Counted from the stretch's first letter, positions 9,395-18,679 are shown. The stretch is 49,584 nucleotides of DNA from Photobacterium pectinilyticum (GCF_024357955.1 NZ_JANEYT010000035.1:1-49584), one strand, 5' to 3'. The notes: generated by a model from the sequence alone, not told the origin. Made by a program: numbers and translations.

Positions 9395-10021
9395 CTAGCG
9401 AGCAATCGGGTGAGGCAGGTCGCCATGCTTTAGCCGAACGTAGATCATCGCTGCGGCAATGGCATCTTGCAGGGCATCGTGGCGTGGCGGCACCGGAAGG
9501 TCGAGGTGGCGGCTGATCGCCTCGAGGCTGAGGTCGAAATAGGCATTGGGCAGTTGGCGTTCAAGCTGTTCGTGGTAGAGATGGCTGACCTCGACGGTTT
9601 GGTTTGGCAGAGGAAATCCGAAGTGACGGTGGAAATAGCGATCGAGGATCGTTTTGTCATAGCGAATATGGTAGCCGACTAGAGGCCGATTGCCGATAAA
9701 GGCCAGCAATTTTTCCAGCGCCTCTACTTCTTCCAGCCCTTGGTTGAGATCTTGGTGGCGGATTCGGTGGATAGCGACCGATCCGGCATCGAGACTGGCC
9801 GGTGCGCGCAATGTCAGGTGGATTGATTGGCTGGTCAGGATCCGGTTGTCTTGGATACAGGTGGCGGCAATGGTGACCAGCTCTGCACTGTGCGGATCAA
9901 GGCTGGTGGTCTCACAGTCGAGCGATACCAGTTCCGTTCCCCGGTAGCGGGAAAACAAGTCGTGAAACTCGCTGTCCTTAAATTTATGGCGGTACCACCA
10001 GCGTTTTAGGGTATTGATCAT
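9395..10021 (-). CDS. DnaQ-like DEDDh 3'-5' exonuclease of the acetate cluster
   Basis: A 208-residue exonuclease of the DnaQ/epsilon superfamily. All five DEDDh residues are visible: Asp35 and Glu37 in SLDCETTSL, Asp122 in VGYHIRYDKTILD, and His181 with Asp186 in PRHDALQDAIAAA. It is far too short and divergent to be the replicative epsilon subunit and lacks an obvious polymerase-binding tail. Its start has AAGGAG at good distance and lies 21 bp after the cNMP/CBS/nucleotidyltransferase gene, so the two form an operon. Relatives are often annotated as Pol III epsilon beside acs or actP; the true substrate is unknown and may be a nucleotide or small RNA. Confidence 0.88.
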   Translation of the reverse strand: MINTLKRWWYRHKFKDSEFHDLFSRYRGTELVSLDCETTSLDPHSAELVTIAATCIQDNRILTSQSIHLTLRAPASLDAGSVAIHRIRHQDLNQGLEEVEALEKLLAFIGNRPLVGYHIRYDKTILDRYFHRHFGFPLPNQTVEVSHLYHEQLERQLPNAYFDLSLEAISRHLDLPVPPRHDALQDAIAAAMIYVRLKHGDLPHPIAR

Positions 10022-10042
10022 CGGGTTGCTCCTTGGCTGGTA

Positions 10043-11845
10043 TTAATCGCGGATCTGGTAGTGATACCCGAGCCATTCCTTGAATTTTTTCACCACGTGC
10101 AAACTGTGGCGCAGCAGATCGCGGTCAGTGCGGTTGAGCCGTTCGACATTGAGGTGCTGCTGCAAACCGCCGGCAGGGAGATCTAATTGCTGGCGCAGCC
10201 GCAATTTAATGAACAGCTTCAGCGCTTCGCTGAGGTTGGATGCGGTGTCCTTTTCTAGTACTTGGCGCTGGGCCAATTGTTCCAATCGGATGAAGGTGTT
10301 GTTGTCCTCGATACCGTGCTCCAGTGCCAGTGCCCGTACACCGTGGATGATGGGGAATATGCCTCCGCGCTTAATATCGAGTCCGTCCTTGCCGGCTTTC
10401 AATTTGCCGAACAACGAAAGGGGAACGCTAAAGCGCAGAGCTGGCCGGGTAAAGGTGGTTAGTAATAATTCCTGCTCAGCCATTTGTTTGTGGAGCTGTT
10501 GTTTGATAGGGGCGAGCAGTTCGTGGTTTCCAGCTACCGCATGGCTGTCTGCGAGGATCGCCATATCCATCATTTCATTCTCTGTTCCTTTGCGGGCGAA
10601 CTCTTTGAGGGTGTGTAACCACTCACTTTGGTGCTTGACCCATTTGGAATTATTAACCATCACTTTCCCCGGGCACAGTGGATAGCCCAGTTGATGCAGG
10701 GTGTGAGTTAGGGCTTCCATGGTGTCGCTCAGTCCCGGCCAGTTGACACCGTCTTCGATGATCAGGGCGTTGTCCTGATCGGTCTTGAGAATTTGTTCGC
10801 CACGGCCCTCCGATCCCATCACCACGAAGCAGCAGTGGTTCTGCATTGCTTGGGGGACAATCAAGCGAAAGGCTTTCTCGATAATTTGTTCATTGACTGC
10901 CGCGATCAGTTCCATCACAAAGCGGGTATGGATACCGTTGTTGAACAGCGTCGCCACAAGCCGAGATTGGCTGCTGGCGGCCAGTGATAATTCTTCAACC
11001 GTGGTGGCGCGGGCAATGCGTAAGGTCAGCACATGGGAATGAGTGGAAAATAGGCTCAGTACCTGGGTCAGATCCAGCATCCCGACCAATTGCGTACCGT
11101 CGGTGACCGATACTCGTTTGACCTTGTGGCGGGTCATCGACAGCATGGCATTGAACAGATAGTCCCCCTTGCTGACACTGATCACTGGGCTAGTGGCGAC
11201 CTCGCCGACTGGCGTTGAAGCTGGCCGGTTATCGAGCATCACCGCATGGAGCAGGTTGGTACGGGTAATAATGCCATAGGGCTGGTTGTCTCCGGCCTCG
11301 ACCAAGGCGGCATCCATGCCTTGCTGCTGCAATTTCACAGTAGCGGCATGCAAATCACAATTGCGGGGCAGGATCAGGCAGGGTTGGATATTGCTGTCAT
11401 CGACCCGGGTGAGAATGAACTCGGCTAAATTCTGTTGGCGCTGGGCCTCTTCCAGCAATTGCTGGCGGCGGGCCAAGCTGGAGTCAAAATAGGCTGCAAA
11501 CTGGCTGTTGCCACGGTAGAGATCAAGAAATAGCTGCTTGGGTACCAGATAACATAAGGTGTCCTCAAGCGCGGTGTAACGGTGGCGGCTGGAGGATTCG
11601 AGCTGCGATCGAACATCGAACAGATCGTCACTGGTGTAATGAGCATAGATCTCACTGCCGTCGGCGGCACTCTCTTCTACACTGCCTTTAATGATGATGT
11701 ACAGTTGCTCGCTGGGTTTTCCTGCTTCGATCAGGATATCACCGTGGCGGTAATAGGCGACATCCAGGGAGCCGACCAGACGCCGCTGTTGCTCGCCGCT
11801 CAGGCGATCAAAGGGAGGGAGGGAGGTATCAAAGCTGTCAGACAT
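10043..11845 (-). CDS. cNMP-binding / CBS / DUF294 nucleotidyltransferase-like protein
   Basis: A 600-residue cytoplasmic signalling protein. Domains in order: cyclic-nucleotide-binding fold (about 1-130, with RHGDILIEAGKPSEQLYIII), paired CBS domains (about 150-275), a GlnD-like nucleotidyltransferase domain (DUF294, about 285-430) and a helical C-terminal domain (about 450-590). The nucleotidyltransferase motif is intact: GSEGRGEQ from Gly344, with acidic residues Asp356 and Asp358 in TDQDNAL. This predicts transfer of a nucleotide to a protein or small molecule, controlled by ligand binding to the cNMP and CBS domains. The start has GGAG 9 nt upstream. It is co-transcribed with the exonuclease. 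The function is not established; the role is inferred from its acetate-cluster position. Confidence 0.88.
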   Translation of the reverse strand: MSDSFDTSLPPFDRLSGEQQRRLVGSLDVAYYRHGDILIEAGKPSEQLYIIIKGSVEESAADGSEIYAHYTSDDLFDVRSQLESSSRHRYTALEDTLCYLVPKQLFLDLYRGNSQFAAYFDSSLARRQQLLEEAQRQQNLAEFILTRVDDSNIQPCLILPRNCDLHAATVKLQQQGMDAALVEAGDNQPYGIITRTNLLHAVMLDNRPASTPVGEVATSPVISVSKGDYLFNAMLSMTRHKVKRVSVTDGTQLVGMLDLTQVLSLFSTHSHVLTLRIARATTVEELSLAASSQSRLVATLFNNGIHTRFVMELIAAVNEQIIEKAFRLIVPQAMQNHCCFVVMGSEGRGEQILKTDQDNALIIEDGVNWPGLSDTMEALTHTLHQLGYPLCPGKVMVNNSKWVKHQSEWLHTLKEFARKGTENEMMDMAILADSHAVAGNHELLAPIKQQLHKQMAEQELLLTTFTRPALRFSVPLSLFGKLKAGKDGLDIKRGGIFPIIHGVRALALEHGIEDNNTFIRLEQLAQRQVLEKDTASNLSEALKLFIKLRLRQQLDLPAGGLQQHLNVERLNRTDRDLLRHSLHVVKKFKEWLGYHYQIRD

Positions 11846-12074
11846 GGCGGCTCTCCGGATCGATAGGCACTGTATTCAGTGTCTGCCTGATGGCGCAAAA
11901 GCTCCAGACGACTTTAGTCTACTATCGCCAATCTGTGGCCCAGCTTTAGGGGGAGGGGGGACATGTCACACGCAAAGAGAAATGGGGAAGGAAAAAGGGC
12001 GGATAATTTCATTGGGGCTATGTTCTATTGGGGGCATAATAGCGCCTGGTTTTTTCAGTACGATAGGACAAGGC
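11846..12074. other. Divergent intergenic region
   Basis: 229 bp between the leftward nucleotidyltransferase operon and the rightward MFS gene. It contains G-runs (around 11948-11960) and must hold back-to-back promoters, but I cannot assign hexamers with confidence. An upstream extension of the MFS frame into this stretch looks non-coding. Confidence 0.4.
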
Positions 12075-13259
12075 ATGTTTCGTAGCAGCCCTTACGGTTG
12101 GACCTCGCAGTATCTGCTGGGGTTTTTCTTCAATTATGGTGTTTATCTTCCGTTCTGGGCGTTGTGGTTAGCGCATCTGGGGGTCAGTGCTTCCAATATC
12201 GGGTTGTTGCTGGGGTTGGGCTTTGGTGTCCGCTGTCTGGCCAATTTGGTGATCACTCCCCGTATCCACAAAGTCGAACACCTTATTCCAGCCCTGCGCG
12301 GTTTCGCTTTGGCGGCGTTGATCAGTTGTATCGCCTATATCTATTGTGGTGGAAGTTTGTGGGCACTTACTATCATGACGGTTACTTACAACATGATGGT
12401 TGGGCCGATTGTGCCGCTATCCGATGCGGTGGCTAACCACTATGCCAAGGAAGGGCTCCTCGACTATGGTCGAACTCGCCTGTGGGGCTCGATTGCTTTT
12501 ATTGCCGGCTCTACCGTGGTGGGTCTGTTGGCGACCAAATATAGCCCAGAGGTGATCCCCTGGGTGGCGGCGGCAGGTTTGGTGGGGGCGCTGTTGTTGG
12601 CGATGCGCCAGCCAACCATTTTGCCGGTATCCGATCCGGGCAGCCATGATCAACCGCGGCCGGCCTTGCTGGAACTATTGCGTGCACCTGAAGTACTTCG
12701 CTTCTTAACCATTATCGCCTTGCTGCAAGGCAGCCATGCGGCCTATTACAGCTTCAGTGCGATTTACTGGAAAGAGGTCGGTTACAGCGAGGATGTGATT
12801 GGTTACTTGTGGAGTTTCTCGGTGGTGGCGGAAGTCGCAGTGTTTGCCTTGAGTAAGCGGCTGTTTGCTGGCTGGTCGATCATGGGGATGTTCCGTTTGG
12901 CTGCGGTCGGAGTCATGATCCGCTGGGGGATCACGGCCAGCATGACCGAGCTACCTTTGCTGGTCGCCTCCCAAGCCTTGCATGGTGTGACGTTTGCGGC
13001 TTGCCATCTGGCGACTATCCGTTATATCCAAAAGGCCCAGAATAACCAGATGGTAGCCTTGCAGGCACTTTACAATGCGTTGCCGATGGGGGCCTTCATG
13101 GCGTTGATGACCGCCTTGAGCGGTTGGCTATATGGCCTGTGGGGTGCCAATATATTCTGGTTGATGGCGGCGATGGGGATCCCGGCGCTGCTGATGAAGG
13201 TTGAGCCAAATGCCCGCCGCCGGTTTGCTCAACAGGATGAGGTCACCGCGAGCAAATAA
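12075..13259 (+). CDS. HcaT-like MFS transporter
   Basis: A 394-residue, 12-helix major facilitator of the PucC/LacY-like branch, resembling E. coli HcaT (putative 3-phenylpropionate permease). Shared segments include FFFNYGVYLPFWALWLAHLG near the N-terminus, LDYGRTRLWGSIAFI, and LLQGSHAAYYSFSAIYWKEV followed by VIGYLWSFSVVAEV. The start at 12075 is chosen from the family alignment and an AGGA 6 nt upstream; the frame is open to 11844 without family similarity. Its real substrate is unknown. Placement between acs and crbS suggests a carboxylate, but that is inference. Confidence 0.85.
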   Translation: MFRSSPYGWTSQYLLGFFFNYGVYLPFWALWLAHLGVSASNIGLLLGLGFGVRCLANLVITPRIHKVEHLIPALRGFALAALISCIAYIYCGGSLWALTIMTVTYNMMVGPIVPLSDAVANHYAKEGLLDYGRTRLWGSIAFIAGSTVVGLLATKYSPEVIPWVAAAGLVGALLLAMRQPTILPVSDPGSHDQPRPALLELLRAPEVLRFLTIIALLQGSHAAYYSFSAIYWKEVGYSEDVIGYLWSFSVVAEVAVFALSKRLFAGWSIMGMFRLAAVGVMIRWGITASMTELPLLVASQALHGVTFAACHLATIRYIQKAQNNQMVALQALYNALPMGAFMALMTALSGWLYGLWGANIFWLMAAMGIPALLMKVEPNARRRFAQQDEVTASK

Positions 13260-13263
13260 TATG

Positions 13264-13302
13264 GCTACAGTCTTGGTTGTAGCACGCTACAGCCAAGAAC
13301 TG
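13264..13302. repeat. Hairpin after the MFS gene
   Basis: CTTGGTTGTAGC (13272-13283) faces GCTACAGCCAAG (13286-13297), with flanking CAGT/ACTG extending it across one bulge. No T-run follows, so termination would be weak or Rho-dependent; an mRNA-stabilising hairpin is equally possible. Confidence 0.5.
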
Positions 13303-13317
13303 TGATCCTGCTGATTG

Positions 13318-13352
13318 GTGAGTGCCAGTGGTTTGGTTACACTGGTGCTCAC
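13318..13352. promoter_or_regulatory. Inverted repeat upstream of crbS, candidate operator
   Basis: GTGAG-TG-CCAGTG (13318-13330) and CACTGG-TG-CTCAC (13340-13352) form an 11-of-13 inverted repeat with a 9-nt centre. It lies just upstream of the -10 hexamer at 13374-13379 and covers the area where an activator or repressor of crbS would bind. Confidence 0.45.
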
Positions 13353-13373
13353 AATATATTCAAATCATTTGGA

Positions 13374-13379
13374 TATAAT
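13374..13379 (+). promoter_or_regulatory. Candidate -10 element of crbS
   Basis: Perfect TATAAT 20 bp before the crbS ATG, followed by GGAG (13389-13392) as ribosome binding site. The -35 region is poor (about CACAAT), consistent with activator dependence. The leader would be very short. Confidence 0.5.
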
Positions 13380-13399
13380 CAGTCAGTTGGAGATAACAC

Positions 13400-16300
13400 A
13401 TGGCACAGGGATGGATTGTCGTGCCGGTCACATTGGCCTACCTAGGGCTGTTGTTCTGGATAGCTTGGTACGGAGACCGAAAAAAACAGTGGATGGCACG
13501 CTGGCGACCATGGATATATTGCCTGTCGATTGCCGTGTACTGCACCTCTTGGACCTTCTACGGAACGGTGGGTCAAGCCAGTCAAAATATCTGGTCCTTT
13601 CTACCTATCTATATCGCCCCTATCTTGGTGTTTACGTTTTGTTGGCGGGTGCTGGCCAGACTGATTTTGATCGCTAAACGCGAACACATCACTTCTATTG
13701 CTGACTTTATTGCTGCCCGTTATGGCAAATCACAGGGACTAGCGGTATTGGTTACCTTGATTGCCGTGGTCGGGATCTTGCCGTATATCGCCCTTCAACT
13801 ACGTGGGATCACCATGGGGCTGGAGTTGGTCGCACCGGGGTTGGGCCAAGATATGGCGAGTCTCGGCGGGAAGAGTTCCACCGATACCGCCTGGGTAGTG
13901 ACGATGGCGCTGGCGATATTTACCGTGTTGTTCGGTACCCGCCATATTGACAGTACTGAGCATCACCGTGGAATGATGATGGCGGTGGCATTTGAGTCGA
14001 TCATCAAGCTGGTGGCCTTTTTGGTGGTTGGCATATTTGCGGTGGTATTGTTGTTCGATACGCCTGACTTGCAAGCAGTCAGTCGCGAACTGCTCCAACC
14101 GGCCACCCCTCATATTGGCAGCCTGCTGATCCATACTTTGTTTACTATGGCGGCGATCATTTGTCTGCCGCGCCAGTTCCATACCACAGTGGTTGAGAAT
14201 GAACGGGCGCAAGATCTACACCGGGCCCGTTGGGTATTCCCGATTTACCTGCTGTTGATGGGGATTTTTGTCATTCCGCTGGCGCTGGCTGGCCAAGCGT
14301 GGCTCCCCCATATTGCGGCTGATACCTACGTGATCAATTTGCCTTTGACGCATGGGGCGGAAGGTATAGCTTTGTTGGCTTTCCTCGGTGGCACCTCTGC
14401 TGCCAGTGGGATGGTGATTGTGTCAACTATTGCGTTGGCCATTATGGTCTCCAATGATCTGGTGCTGCCGATGTTACTGCGGCGTTTACGCATTTCTGGC
14501 CGCAACTACAATGCCTTTTCAGGGCTGCTGCTCAATATCCGCCGTGGCTTGATCCTGCTTCTGTTGCTGGCGTCGTGGGGGTTCTACCAAGTTCTCGGTG
14601 ACATTCCATCACTCTCGGCGATCGGTTTGCTGTCGTTCGCGGCCATTGCCCAGTTTGCACCCGCCTTACTTGGCGGGATCTACTGGCGGGAAGGTAACCG
14701 TAACGGGGTCTATGCCGGTTTGCTAGGTGGGATCGCGGTGTGGGGCGTTACCATGATGGGGCAGACCAATATGCTGGCTGGTACGGCGCAAACCAACGTG
14801 CTGCTGTGGTTGCTTTCCCCGCCTAATTGGCCATTGCTCGGCAAACTGTCCAGTGTCGATTGGGGGATGTTGCTGAGCTTGTTGGTCAATATCGGCTTCT
14901 ATGTCAGTGTGTCCTTACTTACGCGCTCTACCCTGACAGAGCGTCTGCAGGCTGCGTCCTTTGTTGGTGCCCCGCTACCGGAAAGCGGTGACAGCAGTGT
15001 GTATCAGACCCGGGTAACAGTGGCAGAGCTAGAGATGTTGGCGTCACGGTTTGTTGGCCGCAAGCGGATCCGTTATGCCTTCCGTCAGTTTGGTGAGCAG
15101 CGGCATGAAGCCCTGTTGCCGCAGCAGCAGGCTCCCTCGACATTGATCCGCCATACCGAGCGGGTGCTGGCTGGGGTCTTCGGCGCGTCTTCAGCCCGCT
15201 TGGTGCTGACTTCGGCCTTGCAGGGACGCAAGATGCAACTGGAAGAAGTCGCTACGATTGTTGATGAGGCGTCGGAGCTGTTTGATTTCAGCCGTGGTCT
15301 GCTGCAAGGCGCGATTGAACACATCAGTCAGGGAATTGCGGTGGTCGACAAACAGCTGAGGTTGGTGGCTTGGAATCAGCGCTACACCGAACTCTTTACC
15401 TTCCCGCCTGGGTTGATCCAGGTGGGCAGGCCGATTGCCGATGTGATCCGCCATAATGCCGAGCAGGGATTATGCGGCCCGGGCGATCCTGAAGGTCATG
15501 TTGCCAAGCGGGTCGAGCATCTCCAGCGTGGTACCGCGCACACCTCTTCGCGGATCCGCCCTGACGGTCTGGTGATTGAAGTGCAGGGCAACCCGATGCC
15601 CGGCGGTGGGTTTGTGATGAGTTTTACCGACATCACCGAGTTCCGGAATGCTGAGCAGGCCTTGAAAGAGGCTAATGAAACCCTGGAAGAGCGGGTACGG
15701 CAACGGACCAGCGAACTGGAACGTCTCAACCGTCAGCTGGTCAGTGCCACCCAGCAAGCTGAATTGCAGGCTCATTCCAAAGGCCGGTTCTTGGCGGCGG
15801 TCAGTCACGACTTGATGCAGCCACTCAATGCCGCACGGTTGTTCTCGTCCTCGTTGGCGGAAGTGGCCAAGGAGGCGGAAGCGGCCAAGCTGGCTCGCCA
15901 TATTGAAAGTGCGTTGGGTGCCGCGGAGGATTTGATTGGTGACTTGCTGGATGTGTCGCGACTTGAGTCGGGCAAATTACAGGTTAATGTTCATGCGTTC
16001 CGGATCAGTGAGGTGCTAGATACCCTCGCTGCCGAATTTGGTGCCTTGGCCCAACAGCAGGGTATTATCTTTAAAGTGGTTCCTTGCCATGCAGTGATAA
16101 CGTCTGATCCCAAACTGTTGCGCCGGGCGTTACAAAACTTTTTGACCAATGCCTTTCGCTATAATCCGCAAGGTAAAGTGGTGCTGGGCGTGCGTCGCCG
16201 TGGTAGCCAACTTCAGATTGAGGTGTGGGATAACGGCCCCGGGATCCCCGAGGAAAAGCAGGCCCATATTTTCGATGAGTTCACCCGCATTGAACGCAGC

Positions 16301-16867
16301 GGTGTCGATCATGGCCTCGGTTTGGGACTGGCGATTGCCCGCGGGATCAGCCGGGTACTGGATCACTCCCTGTCATTGCGATCTTGGCCGGGCAAGGGAA
16401 CGGTCTTTTCCCTGGGGGTGCGGCGAGGCATTTTGGTGGCGTCGGTTGATAAACCCATATTTGCCGGCAAGCCGTCTGCCCCACTGGCTGATCTGAAAGT
16501 ACTCTGTGTCGATAATGAGCCGGATATATTACTGGGCATGGAGACCTTGCTGACCCGCTGGGGGTGTGAAATTCGCTTGGCTGAAACGGTCACCGCGGCG
16601 ATGAAGCAGCTCGATGATGGCTGGCAGCCTGATTTTATCTTGAGTGATTATCACCTGACCAATGGGGAAACTGGGCTGCAGGTATTGCAACAATGCACCC
16701 TGAAACTCGGCAAGTGCTTTCGTGGTGCGGTGATCAGTGCCGACAGAACCGAGCAGACCAAGGCGATGATCGAAGGGCATGGCTTCAGCTTTATCAGCAA
16801 GCCGGTCAAGCCACTGAAGCTCAGGGCGTTGCTTAACCAGCACCAAAAGGTGAGCGGGAGCAGTTAA
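13400..16867 (+). CDS. crbS: SSSF-domain hybrid sensor histidine kinase CrbS
   Basis: CrbS is the membrane sensor of the Vibrio acetate switch, activating acs through CrbR. The 1155-residue protein joins a sodium:solute symporter-like domain (about 1-560, some 13 helices), a PAS domain (about 640-750), a coiled coil (around ALKEANETLEERVRQRTSEL), a HisKA domain with His803 in AAVSHDLMQPLNAARL, an ATPase domain (NAFRYNPQGKVVLG, WDNGPGIPEE, GLGLGLAIARG) and a C-terminal receiver with phospho-acceptor Asp1083 in FILSDYHL. This is the CbrA/CrbS architecture. It converges with the actP operon across a shared terminator. The identification rests on architecture plus context. Confidence 0.92.
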   Translation: MAQGWIVVPVTLAYLGLLFWIAWYGDRKKQWMARWRPWIYCLSIAVYCTSWTFYGTVGQASQNIWSFLPIYIAPILVFTFCWRVLARLILIAKREHITSIADFIAARYGKSQGLAVLVTLIAVVGILPYIALQLRGITMGLELVAPGLGQDMASLGGKSSTDTAWVVTMALAIFTVLFGTRHIDSTEHHRGMMMAVAFESIIKLVAFLVVGIFAVVLLFDTPDLQAVSRELLQPATPHIGSLLIHTLFTMAAIICLPRQFHTTVVENERAQDLHRARWVFPIYLLLMGIFVIPLALAGQAWLPHIAADTYVINLPLTHGAEGIALLAFLGGTSAASGMVIVSTIALAIMVSNDLVLPMLLRRLRISGRNYNAFSGLLLNIRRGLILLLLLASWGFYQVLGDIPSLSAIGLLSFAAIAQFAPALLGGIYWREGNRNGVYAGLLGGIAVWGVTMMGQTNMLAGTAQTNVLLWLLSPPNWPLLGKLSSVDWGMLLSLLVNIGFYVSVSLLTRSTLTERLQAASFVGAPLPESGDSSVYQTRVTVAELEMLASRFVGRKRIRYAFRQFGEQRHEALLPQQQAPSTLIRHTERVLAGVFGASSARLVLTSALQGRKMQLEEVATIVDEASELFDFSRGLLQGAIEHISQGIAVVDKQLRLVAWNQRYTELFTFPPGLIQVGRPIADVIRHNAEQGLCGPGDPEGHVAKRVEHLQRGTAHTSSRIRPDGLVIEVQGNPMPGGGFVMSFTDITEFRNAEQALKEANETLEERVRQRTSELERLNRQLVSATQQAELQAHSKGRFLAAVSHDLMQPLNAARLFSSSLAEVAKEAEAAKLARHIESALGAAEDLIGDLLDVSRLESGKLQVNVHAFRISEVLDTLAAEFGALAQQQGIIFKVVPCHAVITSDPKLLRRALQNFLTNAFRYNPQGKVVLGVRRRGSQLQIEVWDNGPGIPEEKQAHIFDEFTRIERSGVDHGLGLGLAIARGISRVLDHSLSLRSWPGKGTVFSLGVRRGILVASVDKPIFAGKPSAPLADLKVLCVDNEPDILLGMETLLTRWGCEIRLAETVTAAMKQLDDGWQPDFILSDYHLTNGETGLQVLQQCTLKLGKCFRGAVISADRTEQTKAMIEGHGFSFISKPVKPLKLRALLNQHQKVSGSS

Positions 16868-16900
16868 GCCACAGGGAGTATTGGGCAAAGGCCGAAAAAG

Positions 16901-16926
16901 AAACGGAGCCAATCAAGGCTCCGTTT
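16901..16926. terminator. Bidirectional terminator between crbS and actP
   Basis: A perfect 10-bp stem (16901-16910 with 16917-16926), AATCAA loop, A-rich left flank and T-run on the right. It serves both convergent transcripts. Confidence 0.9.
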
Positions 16927-16964
16927 TGGTTTGCGTTGCGTATTCGCGTTAGGGCGAGCTTCTG

Positions 16965-18668
16965 TTAGTGGTCGTGCGCTTCACCCGCACCTTTCGGGTA
17001 ACGGATTGACTCAACCATGTCCTGTACATCTTTTGGTACTTCAGCCGTGAACTTGTTGACCACAATGGAAACAACAAAGTTAAGGCACATACCCAGCGTA
17101 CCGATGCCCTCAGGGCTGATACCGAACAACCAGTTTTCTGGTGTGCTTGCGGCTGGGTTAATGAACTTGAAGTAGATGATGTAGCTTGCTGTGAAGGCGA
17201 TACCTGTCAACATACCGGCAATTGCGCCTTCCTTGTTCATCTTCTTGTAGAAGATACCCAGAATAATGGCTGGGAAGAAGGACGCTGCAGCTAAGCCGAA
17301 GGCAAATGCGACAACCTGCGCCACGAAGCCTGGTGGGTTGATACCCAAGTAGCCGGCGCCAACAATCGCGACCATCGCGGCTAAACGAGCGGCTAATAAC
17401 TCCTGCTTGTCGGTCATGTTTGGCCTGAAGCCTTTCTTCAGTAGGTCATGCGAAATAGACGTAGAGATTACCAATAGCAGACCCGCAGCTGTTGATAGTG
17501 CTGCTGCTAGGCCACCAGCGGCAAGAAGTGCTACCACCCAGTTTGGCAGTTTTGCTAGCTCAGGAGACGCCAGTACGATGATGTCACGGTTAATCTTCAT
17601 CTCGTTGCGCTCATCGCCCGAGTAGAACATTTTGCCATCGCCGTTCTTATCTTCCCAGCCGACTAGGCCGGTGCTTTCCCAGTTTCTGTACCAGCTTGGT
17701 GCATCTGCCGCAGCGACACCCTGCATGTCAGGACCGTTGATAGTCTCAATCATGTTGACTCGCGCAAACGCGGCAACACCGGGTGCTGTGGTGTAAAGCA
17801 ATGAGATGAACAGTAGTGCCCAACCTGCCGAGATACGCGCATCACGTACTTTGGGTACGGTGAAGAAGCGAATGATGACGTGTGGCAGACCGGCTGTACC
17901 GACCATTAGAGCGGCACAGATGAAGAACACATCGACCATGCTCTTGTTACCCTCGGTATAGGCGGTAAACCCGAGCTCTTCGGTTAACCCGTCCAATTTA
18001 TCCAACAGGTAAACGTCAGTGCCTGAGATGGTCGACCCCATACCAATTTGTGGAAGTGGGTTACCTGTCATCATGATTGAGGTGAAGATAGCTGGTACAA
18101 GAAAAGCGAAAATGAGCACACAGAATTGAGCAACCTGCGTATAAGTGATGCCTTTCATGCCACCCAGTACGGCGTAGAAGAACACAATACCCATACCAAT
18201 GATGATACCGAGATTGATATCGACTTCAAGGAAGCGTGAGAAGACTACGCCGACCCCACGCATCTGACCGGCAACATAGGTAAATGAGACGAAGATGGCA
18301 CAGAATACCGCGACCATGCGGGCCGTTTTGGAGTAGTAGCGCTCACCGATAAAATCAGGCACGGTAAACTGACCGAACTTACGTAGGTAAGGGGCTAAAC
18401 ACAGTGCCAGTAGGACATAGCCCCCAGTCCAACCCATCAGGTAAACCGCACCGTCATAACCCACGAATGAGATGATACCCGCCATAGAGATAAATGATGC
18501 TGCCGACATCCAGTCAGCGGCTGTCGCCATACCATTCGCGACTGGGTGAACACCGCCCCCCGCGACATAGAATTCACTGGTTGATCCGGCACGAGCCCAG
18601 ATAGCAATACCGATATACAGGGCGAATGTGATACCGACGAGAATAAACGTCCACGTTTGAATTTCCAT
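16965..18668 (-). CDS. actP: ActP-like cation/acetate symporter (VC_2705-type large subunit)
   Basis: A 567-residue sodium:solute symporter that takes up acetate and probably other short monocarboxylates. It shows about 13-14 helices, the family segment AADWMSAASFISMAGIISFV near residue 50, GYVLLALCLAPYLRKFGQFT, and a hydrophilic insertion (about 320-365, DGMQGVAAADAPSWYRNWES area) typical of the large-subunit type that pairs with a DUF4212 protein. The small-subunit gene lies 11 bp upstream in the same operon, which supports this subfamily rather than the E. coli ActP/YjcH type. The symbol actP is by function, not strict orthology. Confidence 0.88.
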   Translation of the reverse strand: MEIQTWTFILVGITFALYIGIAIWARAGSTSEFYVAGGGVHPVANGMATAADWMSAASFISMAGIISFVGYDGAVYLMGWTGGYVLLALCLAPYLRKFGQFTVPDFIGERYYSKTARMVAVFCAIFVSFTYVAGQMRGVGVVFSRFLEVDINLGIIIGMGIVFFYAVLGGMKGITYTQVAQFCVLIFAFLVPAIFTSIMMTGNPLPQIGMGSTISGTDVYLLDKLDGLTEELGFTAYTEGNKSMVDVFFICAALMVGTAGLPHVIIRFFTVPKVRDARISAGWALLFISLLYTTAPGVAAFARVNMIETINGPDMQGVAAADAPSWYRNWESTGLVGWEDKNGDGKMFYSGDERNEMKINRDIIVLASPELAKLPNWVVALLAAGGLAAALSTAAGLLLVISTSISHDLLKKGFRPNMTDKQELLAARLAAMVAIVGAGYLGINPPGFVAQVVAFAFGLAAASFFPAIILGIFYKKMNKEGAIAGMLTGIAFTASYIIYFKFINPAASTPENWLFGISPEGIGTLGMCLNFVVSIVVNKFTAEVPKDVQDMVESIRYPKGAGEAHDH

Positions 18669-18679
18669 GCTCTAAACCT

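Noticed and set aside
9395..10021. The exonuclease as the replicative Pol III epsilon subunit (dnaQ)
   Set aside because: It is shorter and divergent, lacks the polymerase-binding tail, and is operonic with a signalling protein instead of standing next to rnhA.
11844..12074. Seventy-seven extra N-terminal codons for the MFS protein
   Set aside because: No family similarity, unusual composition, and the ribosome site and first membrane helix fit the ATG at 12075.
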